64,000 nucleotides of DNA. Source: Bolinopsis microptera. Taxonomy: Eukaryota; Ctenophora; Tentaculata; Lobata; Bolinopsidae. Positions 1 to 10,400 of this stretch are shown one piece after another. A model generated the notes under the pieces. It was not told the origin of the DNA, searched no databases, and saw nothing but the letters and a program-made list of their open reading frames with translations. Position 1 is the first letter of the stretch; each line of letters begins with the position of its first letter. The stretch lies in NCBI RefSeq assembly GCF_026151205.1, contig NC_087082.1:17329401-17393400 (forward strand). Reading direction: 5' to 3'. Position numbers and translations under genes: made by a program.

Positions 1-160
1 CATAAAGTTTGCACGTGCGAAACGTTATAAGAAATTGTCTCATTCATGATTTCGATTACTTTTTGCTTTCCGACGAAAATTGTCTGATATCGTCCAGAAT
101 CTTATTTGCCACAGTGTAAAATTAAAATTTAAGTATAATTATCGTATTTAAATAACTCAC

Positions 161-3100
161 TATATTAATGGTGGGCTTCATGAAGACATTTAGCTTGAAG
201 TCATCAGGTACTGCGTTTTGAACTTTGACCTCAGTGATGAAAGAGTTAACAAAGCTCTTTTTGGTGTCCTCGCCATCTTTCTTGGTTGCGTCCTCCAAAT
301 CATTCTTCAGGTCATCAATGATTTTAGTGACGGCTTCCTTGTCGTCTTCGTCTTCCTCTTTTGTCACGATTGAATTCGTCCTGTCGGGCATAAGTGTCGA
401 GTCTGTGATGAGGACCACGGCCATGTCCACATCTACATTCTTTTCTCCCACCTTTGTCTCAATCTGAATAAATTTCATAGTAACATATTTTAATGATATT
501 AATACGATGTTAAATTCATAACATTTACGCATTGCAATACTAATAACTACTGTATGAATTCTATAGGTACTGTTAAGCGAGTACTAATAGAATAAATTCT
601 GACCAATAGAATCGTGTTTTCCTCTTCGTCATCGCCGGATCCAGAGTCTACTTCGCAACCTTGAAGGTCCTTGCCACCTCGACTTGCCTTAGAAAGGGTG
701 AGGGCGACAACTCCATTACTGCTGGGTTCACCAGCATCTGCATCTTTCTTAACATCGATCACGGCTATGCGAGGAGACTTGATAATCTTGTTCTTGACAA
801 CAGTTTGCTTAACAACGTTAACAGTCTGAGTCACCAAACTGATCGGTTAGATCTATTTATAGGTTATGATTTGTGAGGTGGCTTGTGTCTTTTAATGTAC
901 AAATGATGAAATAAATTCCAGAAATGATTTAAGTAATGTATGAATGTCGAAAAATTTTGAAGTATGGTACAATTCTCACAAAAACAAATCAAAACAATGT
1001 ACCCGTCACAGATCTTGCTGACGAACTGGGTTTCAGTGTCGTTATCAGCTGTTTTAAAGTCGGACTTCACAAGGTTAGACACGGTGTTTAGGACGCTCTG
1101 GGCCACTGCCTCGGAGATTTCCCCGCTTTTGACGATGGATTTTAGAACATTAGACACCGCCTCTACGTCACCGATACCGTTCATACCCTCATTATTTGTC
1201 ATCTTCTCCATCTGTGCCGTCTTATCTTCATTCGAGGCAGTCTGAGGAGAATGTAGTTATATGACCGGCCATCAACATAAACAATTGGAAAATTAACTAT
1301 GGTTTAAGCTAGTTGTATAAGATACCATATTTAACTTTTTGTTTACTTTTTTAACTGATATGAGTCATACTAAACCTTATCGTTGGCTAGTTGTTCTATA
1401 GCTATCGTATTTTTAGTGTTCTTGCAATAGTAAGTCCCCTCCACATATAACTCCTTGTTCCTCTTCATCTTGCAAGTGAAAACCGCCGTGAAGTCATCAA
1501 ACTGACATTTCTTGTACTGTGAGCTTTTACCGAGCCCCAGCCAGCCGTGGCTGAATGTTCCGTACTGCGTTCGATAGGTTTCAGAAACACAGCCTTGTCC
1601 CAGACCACCTGAAACTTAGATCATTTTTATTTTTAAAATAAAAAATATTCATATTTGCACTCTAAAAGTAGAAGTAAAAAAAGGGGGCATTTGCGATGGT
1701 CCCGGGTCCACTCTTGACTCTACCCAATTTTTGGTTTGCTTCAAAATTCAAAATGTAAAATACGAGTTTAAGTTCTTGCATCGTATTAACCTCAAGCATA
1801 GGTATCATACTAAAACTTGTAACCTGGTTTTGGACAACTAACCTGGTTTTGGACAACTAACCTGGTTTTGGACAACTAACCTGGTTTTGGACAACTAACC
1901 TGGTTTTGGACAACTAGGCTCCGCTAGATAAGTAAAAGCGTCTCCAGACGTGCATGTTACTTCACTGCTCCCTTTGTTGAGAGCTCCAGAGTACGAGCAT
2001 GTTACTTCACTGCTCCCTTTGTTGAGAGCTCCAGAGTACGAGCATGTAACTTCACTGCTCCCTTTGTTGAGAGCTCCAGAGTACGAGCATGTTACTTCAC
2101 TGCTCCCTTTGTTGAGAGCTCCAGAGTACGAGCATGTAACTTCACTGCTCCCTTTGTTGAGAGCTCCAGAGTACGAGCATGTAACTTCACTGCTCCCTTT
2201 GTTGAGAGCTCCAGAGTACGAGCATGTTACTTCACTGCTCCCTTTGTTGAGAGCTCCAGAGTACGAGCATGTTACTTCACTGCTCCCTTTGTTGAGAGCT
2301 CCAGAGTACGAGCATGTCACTTCACTGCTCCCTTTGTTGAGAGCTCCAGAGTACGAGCATGTAACTTCACTGCTCCCTTTGTTGAGAGCTCCAGAGTACG
2401 AGCATGTAACTTCACTGCTCCCTTTGTTGAGAGCTCCAGAGTACGAGCATGTCACTTCACTGCTCCCTTTGTTGAGAGCTCCAGAGTACGAGCATGTAAC
2501 TTCACTGCTCCCTTTGTTGAGAGCTCCAGAGTACGAGCATGTAACTTCACTGCTCCCTTTGTTGAGAGCTCCAGAGTACGAGCATGTAACTTCACTGCTC
2601 CCTTTGTTGAGAGCTCCAGAGTACGAGCATGTTACTTCACTGCTCCCTTTGTTGAGAGCTCCAGAGTACGAGCATGTAACTTCACTGCTCCCTTTGTTGA
2701 GAGCTCCAGAGTACGAGCATGTAACTTCACTGCTCCCTTTGTTGAGAGCTCCAGAGTACGAGCATGTAACTTCACTGCTCCCTTTGTTGAGAGCTCCAGA
2801 GTACGAGCATGTAACTTCACTGCTCCCTTTGTTGAGAGCTCCAGAGTACGAGCATGTTACTTCACTGCTCCCTTTGTTGAGAGCTCCAGAGTACGAGCAT
2901 GTAACTTCACTGCTCCCTTTGTTGAGAGCTCCAGAGTACGAGCATGTTACTTCACTGCTCCCTTTGTTGAGAGCTCCAGAGTACGAGCATGTCACTTCAC
3001 TGCTCCCTTTGTTGAGAGCTCCAGAGTACGAGCATGTTACTTCACTGCTCCCTTTGTTGAGAGCTCCAGAGTACGAGCATGTAACTTCACTGCTCCCTTT

Positions 3101-5538
3101 GTTGAGAGCTCCAGAGTACGAGCATGTTACTTCACTGCTCCCTTTGTTGAGAGCTCCAGAGTACGAGCATGTCACTTCACTGCTCCCTTTGTTGAGAGCT
3201 CCAGAGTACGAGCATGTCACTTCACTGCTCCCTTTGTTGAGAGCTCCAGAGTACGAGCATGTAACTTCACTGCTCCCTTTGTTGAGAGCTCCAGAGTACG
3301 AGCATGTAACTTCACTGCTCCCTTTGTTGAGAGCTCCAGAGTACGAGCATGTAACTTCACTGCTCCCTTTGTTGAGAGCTCCAGAGTACGAGCATGTAAC
3401 TTCACTGCTCCCTTTGTTGAGAGCTCCAGAGTACGAGCATGTAACTTCACTGCTCCCTTTGTTGAGAGCTCCAGAGTACGAGCATGTAACTTCACTGCTC
3501 CCTTTGTTGAGAGCTCCAGAGTACGAGCATGTAACTTCCACTATGGTTCCGGACAATACTGGGAACTGTCTTGTCGTTTCGATCGTACCCGTCCACTCAG
3601 CCTTTAGTCCACTGCAACTATCTGCATAGTGATGTAAGGTTAAATGATTTTTTATTCGCATTATTGATGAAACTTATGGATTTACCGTCCACCTAAAATT
3701 AGGAAATAACAAGGAAACTGCAATTATTAATGGATTGTGATCATAAACCACTTTTAATTAATTAGTAACGATACTTAAAACCAATTGTGAGCGACATTAT
3801 TATGCAGCACGATTGAAATGATCAAAAGTAGTTATTTAGACACAGTGTCAGAACTCAGAGGGGAACATACTTTGGTTCTGATTAAATATGACACCTAATC
3901 TGCCAAACTCACCAAAACGTACCAAAAAACGTACGTAATACTTGAAACCCTCGAAATCCCATTATCAGTGTTCAGTATGCTAGCAATAGTGAAAATACAT
4001 ATATATACTGATATTGGCCTGGTTAAAAATACAAGCTGTTAATTTACTTGGTCCATAGTAATCTGACGCAGTGTCGGAGGAGAAACTTATTTTTGTCACA
4101 TTTTTACCCCAGATGTTTCTCCATCTACGCCAATCACACGTTGTGTCTGAGAGCAGAGTGTTGAGCACCTCCACCTCGTTACAGTGTATCACAAGCCTGA
4201 TATCTGCACTTTTGGTGAGGGTGATACGCCATATCTTGTCTGCATCACTGGGAGGTGTTATGGAGAAGTTAGACCAGGAAGGCTTGCACCAGTCGAGTTT
4301 GTATTTTAGAGTTTCGCCGAAGTTGATCCATACTTTTCCTGCATTGTACTTCCAAGCAGAGTAGAAGGACACTGTCAGGTTATCTAGACTCTGCAACTCA
4401 CTGTTGGTTTTAACTTGTAAAGGTACTGAGGCCAGGTCCCATTCTATGTACGCATCGTCATCAGGTTGCACTGGTAACCAACCTGTGTGGTATTAATAAG
4501 TGACGTCACGTCTGGTATTAAGTGACGTCACGTCTGGTATTAAGTGACGTCACGTCTGGTATTAAGTGACGTCACGTCTGGTATTAAGTGACGTCACGTC
4601 TGGTATTAAGTGACGTCACGTCTGGTATTAAGTGACGTCACGTGAACTGAGAGAAATGAATCTCATCAGTGTGAATTTTGTGATAGCACTCCTCCGTCAA
4701 TCAATGTAATACAAGGTGGTCCTATATTTTGATTTACGGTATAAAAACACGACAGTGAAGCTGAAGACTCCCTTGACAATAATTCAATTATGCCCATTAT
4801 ATTTATACAATCAATTTGTGCTGTTAGAGTCAGTATATAAACTGAGTCTAACAGCATACAAACAGATTAATCAGCTTCAGACTTAAGATTCGTAATATAA
4901 AGATGCTAATAACTGGTTGTTACTTTCACCCAGCTCGGGTTCAGTCTAGTGCATTCTGGTGGAGTGTTATAGCTTAATTCAAACAATCTCAATCAGATAT
5001 CGTTTTATATCAAATTTAACCCAAGCACGTACCAACTCAATAACAGATCAATTTGGGAATCTTACCTTTGGTCCCAAAACATGACTTATAAGCTGTAAAC
5101 CAGCCCGACCGGGAACCAATGTCCGTGTACTTTAATCTATAACACAGCCTCCTGGTCCAATGAGCTGGGCTTATAAGTACTGCTAGACAAAGTTCCTCTT
5201 CATTACACCAACTTATACAATCGTCTTTGTTGATCAGGTTTTTCTGTCCAATTCTGTTAGAGTCTCCTAGTCCTATGTTACCGGTGTTATTATGCCAGCA
5301 ACCTGACATTACTAAGGTAAGTAACATTTTTCACAACGATAAACCCCCCTTTTGAGTCTTGGTATTTCGTTAAATTTAATAAGCGACCATCATTCATTAC
5401 GAAAAATTGAAATATGTATTCTTGATTCAAAGTCATTCAAAACTAGAAATTAGGGTTAAAAATGAAATGTAAGATCTTACTCATACTTTGTGTTGCAGAG
5501 TGCAGTAAGTACGCTATGAAAACGATAACAAGCTTCAT
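161..5538 (-). CDS. Adhesion GPCR, copy A: ectodomain exons (3' part outside window)
   Basis: Eight exons on the minus strand encode the extracellular part of an adhesion GPCR; the GPS and 7TM exons lie left of base 1. The start ATG at 5,538 opens a signal peptide (MKLVIVFIAYLLHSATQ). Downstream exons are about 5,066-5,311 (Cys-rich, PAN/apple-like), 4,048-4,482 (unnamed domain with several Trp and Cys, ending SDTASDYY), 1,900-3,621 (Sushi-like), 1,376-1,608 (Cys-rich), then GAIN exons 1,003-1,241, 604-838 and 161-463. All junctions keep phase (1,1,1,1,0,2,0,0). The Sushi exon is 1,722 bp here but 192 bp in copy B, because a 45-bp in-frame repeat occurs 35 times; every repeat is open, so about 510 extra residues are predicted. 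The protein should sit in the plasma membrane. Ligand and G protein are unknown. Confidence 0.85.
1821..1915. repeat. 19-bp minisatellite that multiplies a splice donor (5 units)
   Basis: Five exact copies of AACCTGGTTTTGGACAACT stand in tandem; copy B has three (49,821-49,877). Read on the minus strand, each unit contains CCAG followed by GTTAGT, so each carries a candidate 5' splice site for the Sushi exon of the GPCR. Only the exon-proximal donor (exon edge 1,900) keeps phase 1 for the next exon. Each further donor adds 19 nt and shifts the frame. Confidence 0.9.
1953..3527 (-). repeat. 45-bp coding minisatellite, 35 units, in the GPCR Sushi exon
   Basis: Thirty-five consecutive 45-bp units (period exact over 1,575 bp) encode a 15-residue repeat, EVTCSYSGALNKGSS, on the minus strand. 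By eye the units differ at one position only, the third base of the Val codon (plus-strand T, A or C in CATG-T-N-AC). I count 10 T, 20 A and 5 C, all synonymous. Copy B has a single unit at 49,919-49,963. Each unit repeats the C-terminal half of a Sushi/CCP module and adds one cysteine. A 559-codon plus-strand frame across the array is a shadow. Confidence 0.95.
4501..4640. repeat. 22-bp minisatellite carrying seven CRE-like palindromes
   Basis: Seven units of a 22-bp repeat (TGGTATTAAG + TGACGTCACGTC) place TGACGTCA at 4,501, 4,523, 4,545, 4,567, 4,589, 4,611 and 4,633. TGACGTCA is the consensus ATF/CREB site. The array lies in an intron of the GPCR gene, just upstream of the 3' splice site at 4,482/4,483. 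Copy B has five units. Regulatory activity is not shown by sequence alone. Confidence 0.85.
4736..4858. repeat. Copy A-specific insertion with a short hairpin
   Basis: About 123 bp present here is absent at the matching place in copy B (near 51,125). It ends in an inverted repeat, TGCTGTTAGA ... TCTAACAGCA, around an AT-rich centre. It may be a small mobile insertion in A or a deletion in B. No coding content. Confidence 0.6.
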
Positions 5539-5991
5539 GGTATAACGCTGAACATTTTTACCTGGAAATATGACAAAAACTTTTGATTGATGTTTAAAGA
5601 TCTCAGAGGACTTAGAAGACTTTGAAGACGTTCAACAGAAATTAATAAATTTTGAATCCAGAGCCCAGACACTAGAAATAGAATAACGTTTGATCATTTT
5701 TCTACAACACCTGTTGAATAAAGTTGTTACTAACCATTAACGCTGTTCAAGATTTGAGAGCGAGAAAAAGAAACTCCGCTGAATACTGCACTGATATACG
5801 ATAAAACTAAAAGGACCGATTTGATCTTTGCGTGTCATTAGCGCCCATCGCCTTGCTCGATCCTGGTAAAGCAGATCACCAATTTTGAAGCCTGTAGTCT
5901 TTTATTCAACCTGAGATGCATAGAAATATCACGGCGCCTTACGAAAATTTCATTGTTCTGAGATAACTAATGCACGATTAGGTTCGTGTGT

Positions 5992-6134
5992 GAGAGAATC
6001 AGGTCTCGTCTTCTAGTGCTGCAGATTTGAATATTTATCGAGAGAATCGGGTCACGTCTTCTAGTGCTGCAGATTTGAATATTTATCGAGAGAATCGGGT
6101 CACGTCTTCTAGTGCTGCAGATTTGAATATTTAT
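5992..6134. repeat. 48-bp minisatellite, three units
   Basis: Three direct repeats of about 48 bp begin GAGAGAATC at 5,992, 6,040 and 6,088. Copy B has two (52,257-52,351). The 69-codon minus-strand frame across it is a repeat artefact. Confidence 0.85.
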
Positions 6135-7055
6135 TGTTACTAGAAAACCGGCCGAGAGCTTTGTAGTACACGGCATGTAATAAAGATGGCAGATCGTGAA
6201 TGGCAGCTATCTTACTTATAGGCCATTGAAATTGTATGATACCATGCTCGCAATAAACTTATAAGCATTGCCCAACATACCTAAGAATCTAAGATAAAGA
6301 GCTCTGGAGTTATTTCTTACGATGAGACGAAAAGTTTGGTTTGATTATTACTGATTAAGAAACAATGAAAACTAACTCGTTACTTTATATTTGTGTCCAA
6401 AAAAGGTTTATTGACACTCCATAAAGATATAAATAAACGGTAACAACTCATATTTATTATCTATCTGTAGAAAACAACATAAAAACCGTTCTTTACAATA
6501 ATAGACCGTGATCTAATTTAAACTACAGTTACAGCTCTATCGTAGTATTGTAAAACTTCTATTTTAATTTGGCTCTTTTGGAAAAAATTAGTTTAGTTTT
6601 ACAACTTACGAATATAATAGACTATAGAAATCTTATCGGTATCAAATAAATAATTAGACAGACTCAATTAATACATTTCCAGAATGAGGGGAAAATTGAA
6701 CCGATTTTTAGATCAATAACAACACGATTACCAATTAATTACAAAACTACAAATCTATTACATTTATCGAGTATTATCAATTATGTAATGGGATGGAAAA
6801 TTTTTAACCAGGTGTAGCTAGTCCACAGCCCTAGCTCTATAATACGAAGAAATTGTTTCAATTCTAGCTGAAAAGCTCTAATATAATAAATCACAATCTA
6901 TTATAGAAATTAGGAATTCACCGACATGACGAAGAACCAAGTCTGATGTAGCCCATATCAGATGCCACCACAGGATCGGTTACTATAGAAGACTCCAGAC
7001 AATGTCAAAGCAAATCGGTATCACGGGGTGAGGTGTTGTTTTCACTAATAACAGT

Positions 7056-7145
7056 TTTCTTTAGTAGTGGAACAGCAATACTAAGGTAATGGGACTACTG
7101 CGGTAGTCCCATTACCTTAGTATTGCTGTTCCACTACTAAAGAAA
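7056..7145. repeat. Perfect palindrome: 43-bp arms, 4-bp loop
   Basis: Bases 7,056-7,098 and 7,103-7,145 are exact reverse complements separated by TGCG. The hairpin sits inside a 201-bp segment (7,059-7,259) that copy B lacks. The segment is flanked by the 13-bp direct repeat TAATAACAGTTTT. It is an insertion in A with a target duplication, or a repeat-mediated deletion in B. Confidence 0.9.
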
Positions 7146-7475
7146 TACTCCCGATAACACTCAACCTCTGCCTGATCCAGAGGATATCACCATTTTACCT
7201 TCACACAGACATCGAACGCTGTAAGAAGATGACGATCAGACCTCATTAATAACAGTTTTCACTCAGTATCATAATTTATATTTAATTTATATACTGTTCT
7301 AATGGATTTCACAACTTTTAATTCTTTAGAAGAAAATTGACATAACCGTGTATTGCGCTGGCAATACCAATTAATTACAAGAACACGTTTTTAAGATTGC
7401 ATGTAACACACTAATAAAGTTAAACCATAGAATTTTAACCATTTAATTTATCAATTAAACGACTACAAAACTGTG

Positions 7476-10400
7476 CTATCTTGTGTCCCTTCCACTATTA
7501 CTGAAAGTTTTACCACCACTAACTAAAAAAGCAGCCTCTCTCTTCAGATCAATAGCATACTGAATGTCCTGACTGATCTTGAGGCTGGTTTTCTGAGAGT
7601 TACAGTTGAGTTTAGGACAAGAGTCAGGAGCCATATTAAAAACACCTGGTGGAGGCAGAGTATCGTAGATCTGTATAGCTAGGTTATGTTCTGTAGTTCC
7701 ACCGTTATTCCGGGGAGCATACACGCACTGTCCTATCGAGTCTAACATGATCTCCTTCACAACCTTGTTTCCAGATTCTCTCTCGATAAGTCTGACTCGC
7801 TCACTGGACACCAGGATCTTGAGGCGGGTGTTCACCACACACCGGGAAATGAACTGTTCCTCACGTGACTTGCGGTTCAGTTTCCACAGAGTAGCCATGC
7901 CTTGTGCTGTGTCTATGGAGAATGTTGCCAGGATCTCTCCACTGCAACATCGAGGCAGCCGTATTCTTTTTATCTCACCTGAGAAGAAGAAGAATATCGT
8001 TATGTTTCTTCCTGTTTATTGTAATTGTAAAACAAAACGTGTTAACACCAAATTATGGTTAGACTGTTTGGTTGCTGAGTAGAAATAAACTTACCGATAC
8101 TGTGACTAGATCGAGTACTCTGCGTAATGGCCAGTGTAGTCCCTGAGGCAAAGTCGAGTAAACCAGCAGCTGGTTTAGCAACAGTTCCAATGAGACCTTT
8201 AGCTAGTCCGGTCACTGCCCCCGTCACTCCGTCTTGGTTAATCCCTGTCACTATAGAACTGGGAATGCTGGTAAGCCCTCCGATAAGTCCACTTCTTAAC
8301 CCCTGCCATCCTGCTCTCAGACTTGCACTTGAACTCTGGTATCTGTCGGGAACAAGATCTGTTATTTGGTTAATTCGGAGAAATGAGAATTTGGTTTGCT
8401 TCCACAATCGACTGCATTAATAAAATATAAATATGATACAAAAAGGGAATTGGAAAGAAAAAAAGTAGAGAAAAGAGATTGCATCAGAATAGGAAAGAGC
8501 ACACGAGAAGACAAAGAGACGCACAAAAAAACAAAAATAAGAAAACAGTCTCCTACCTGGAAGCTCTAAGTCTGTCTCTGTCAGCTCTGAAAGCATCATC
8601 TCCACTAACATACGTTAAGACAGTACTAGCAGTTGAACTGAGTTTACTGGCGGTATCTGACATGCCACCATCCAGCCCCACTGAGAGTCCACTCAGTAGA
8701 TCGTTAAACAGCCCTCCCATGTTACCTGGTGTGAAGTGAGGGTGAAAGGTTGTTAAAGTTTACGTTATCATGGTAGTAACTAGTAGAAACAATGAAATTT
8801 GAGGTAAAAGTGATGAAATCAAGTAGAAGGTAAAGTGTCAAACCTGTCATTTCTGAGTTGAGGACTATTTTGAGTTTATGTCCAACTGCGCAGTCCCTGT
8901 AGTGTCGTATGATGTTGTCCCTTATAGTACTAGTAGCTGCTATCACATTACTGGTATGGTACTTGTTCAGCTTAAAAGTAACGTCGGAGAAGTTCAGATA
9001 AGATCTCATTCCTAATCTTGTGTGGATGTCCTTGAGGTCGTCCTCTAGAACTGGAGCCACGATCAGACTGACATTAACCTGGGTCTGGTGAATTAACATA
9101 CTCTCAACTAACACGGGATTGTACTCCAACTTCCTCGTACTCAACTTGTACTCCGCTTCTGGATCGTACTTTGGGTCGTCTTTATTTACATCCCCAGCCA
9201 TCTCAAAAAACTGTATGAGTTTCAGAAGTAAGACCTCGTCGAGCTGGGAGCTGAAGTTTGCGAACAGAGCCTGGACCTCAGGGTACACGACTAACCTGCC
9301 ATCGCTCCTAACCTCCCTGATCATCCTGAAGTGTACTGTATGTTCTCCATCCCTCATTACCGGGTAGATAACAACAGGAACCAGTGCCTCCCTACACTGA
9401 TTATCAGCCTGGAATCCTAGCAGATCAAAAACAACAGTAGTCTTGTTACCCGCCAGCTCGGCGTCTAAAGACAGCCCAGTCATGCTGAGATACAATATCT
9501 CCTCAGGGAGGTGGTTGATAATAGAGAGGCCTACACCTCCCAGTAACTTTACTTGCAGCTGAAAGGGTTTGGTAACATCCTCCTTTTTAGAGGTGGAGTC
9601 CGTGTAGACAGTTTGTTCTCCTGCCACAGCGTCCAGTAGCTTGATAACCACCGTGGGACCGTCTAGAGAGGTGGTCATCAGCACGGCTCCACAACCTGGT
9701 CGGCGCTTGTGGAAGTAGATGTGAGGAGGGTTCTTGCTGACCATGTCTAGTACAGCATCAGATCCGTCATGTAGTAGACCGTTGCGAGGTGAAACAGCTA
9801 GCCCTGACAGCTTGCAGGTTAGATAGCTGTTATCCCGGAACCTCCAGCACTGTGTTTGGTGCCTGTTCTCGTCAGGAGGCTTCACGATCAGGCTGGCGTA
9901 TGTGCCAGGGTTGGGAGCTCTGCCTGGTATGTCCAGGAATAACTTGGTCTTGAAGTGCATGAGCTGACCTGACTCCTTAACCTGCCACAGCTGACTAAGT
10001 GAGTGCGGGTTGTACTGCTTAACAAGCACCTGAACCCCCTGTGGAACGTCCAGCACGAGTCTGCTGCTGGAGCTGGCTAGTTTCTCGTCCACCCTGATAG
10101 CTCTAAATCCGGAACTGGAGAGCTGGTTGAGGGGGATGTCCCTCATAGCTGGGGCACCTCCCTTCCAGGTGTCGGAGAGTGTCAGGTAAACTGCGTTCTC
10201 GTAGACTAGTGCAGAGAGGTGGGTGTAGGGGGTGGGTGTTATCATCACCTTCATAGGCTCACCTCCCGTCACCTTTAGATCTAGTTCGTGGGGTTTCAAG
10301 ACGGGCTCATCCCAGTGATAAGGGCACCAGCTACCAGGTTGTAATGTGGACATGTCTGACCGACTCTCTGATTGTCTGTACTCCACGCTTACCAGACTGT

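Larger units (their letters stand above)
5539..7475. other. Non-coding interval between GPCR and VPS13-like genes (copy A)
   Basis: AT-rich DNA with stops in all frames. It should contain the upstream region of the GPCR gene (start codon at 5,538) and sequence downstream of the VPS13-like stop codon (7,476). Contents I can name are a 48-bp minisatellite and a 201-bp hairpin-bearing indel, listed separately. No promoter element is convincing enough to call. Confidence 0.6.

Noticed and set aside
1951..3530. Regular direct repeats as a CRISPR array
   Set aside because: Units abut with no spacers, the sequence is coding, and the genome is eukaryotic.
1950..3629. 559-codon plus-strand frame HVTSLLPLLRAPEYE repeated
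   Set aside because: It is the antisense of the in-frame minus-strand 45-bp array. Lack of stops follows from the repeat unit, and it has no splice or domain support.
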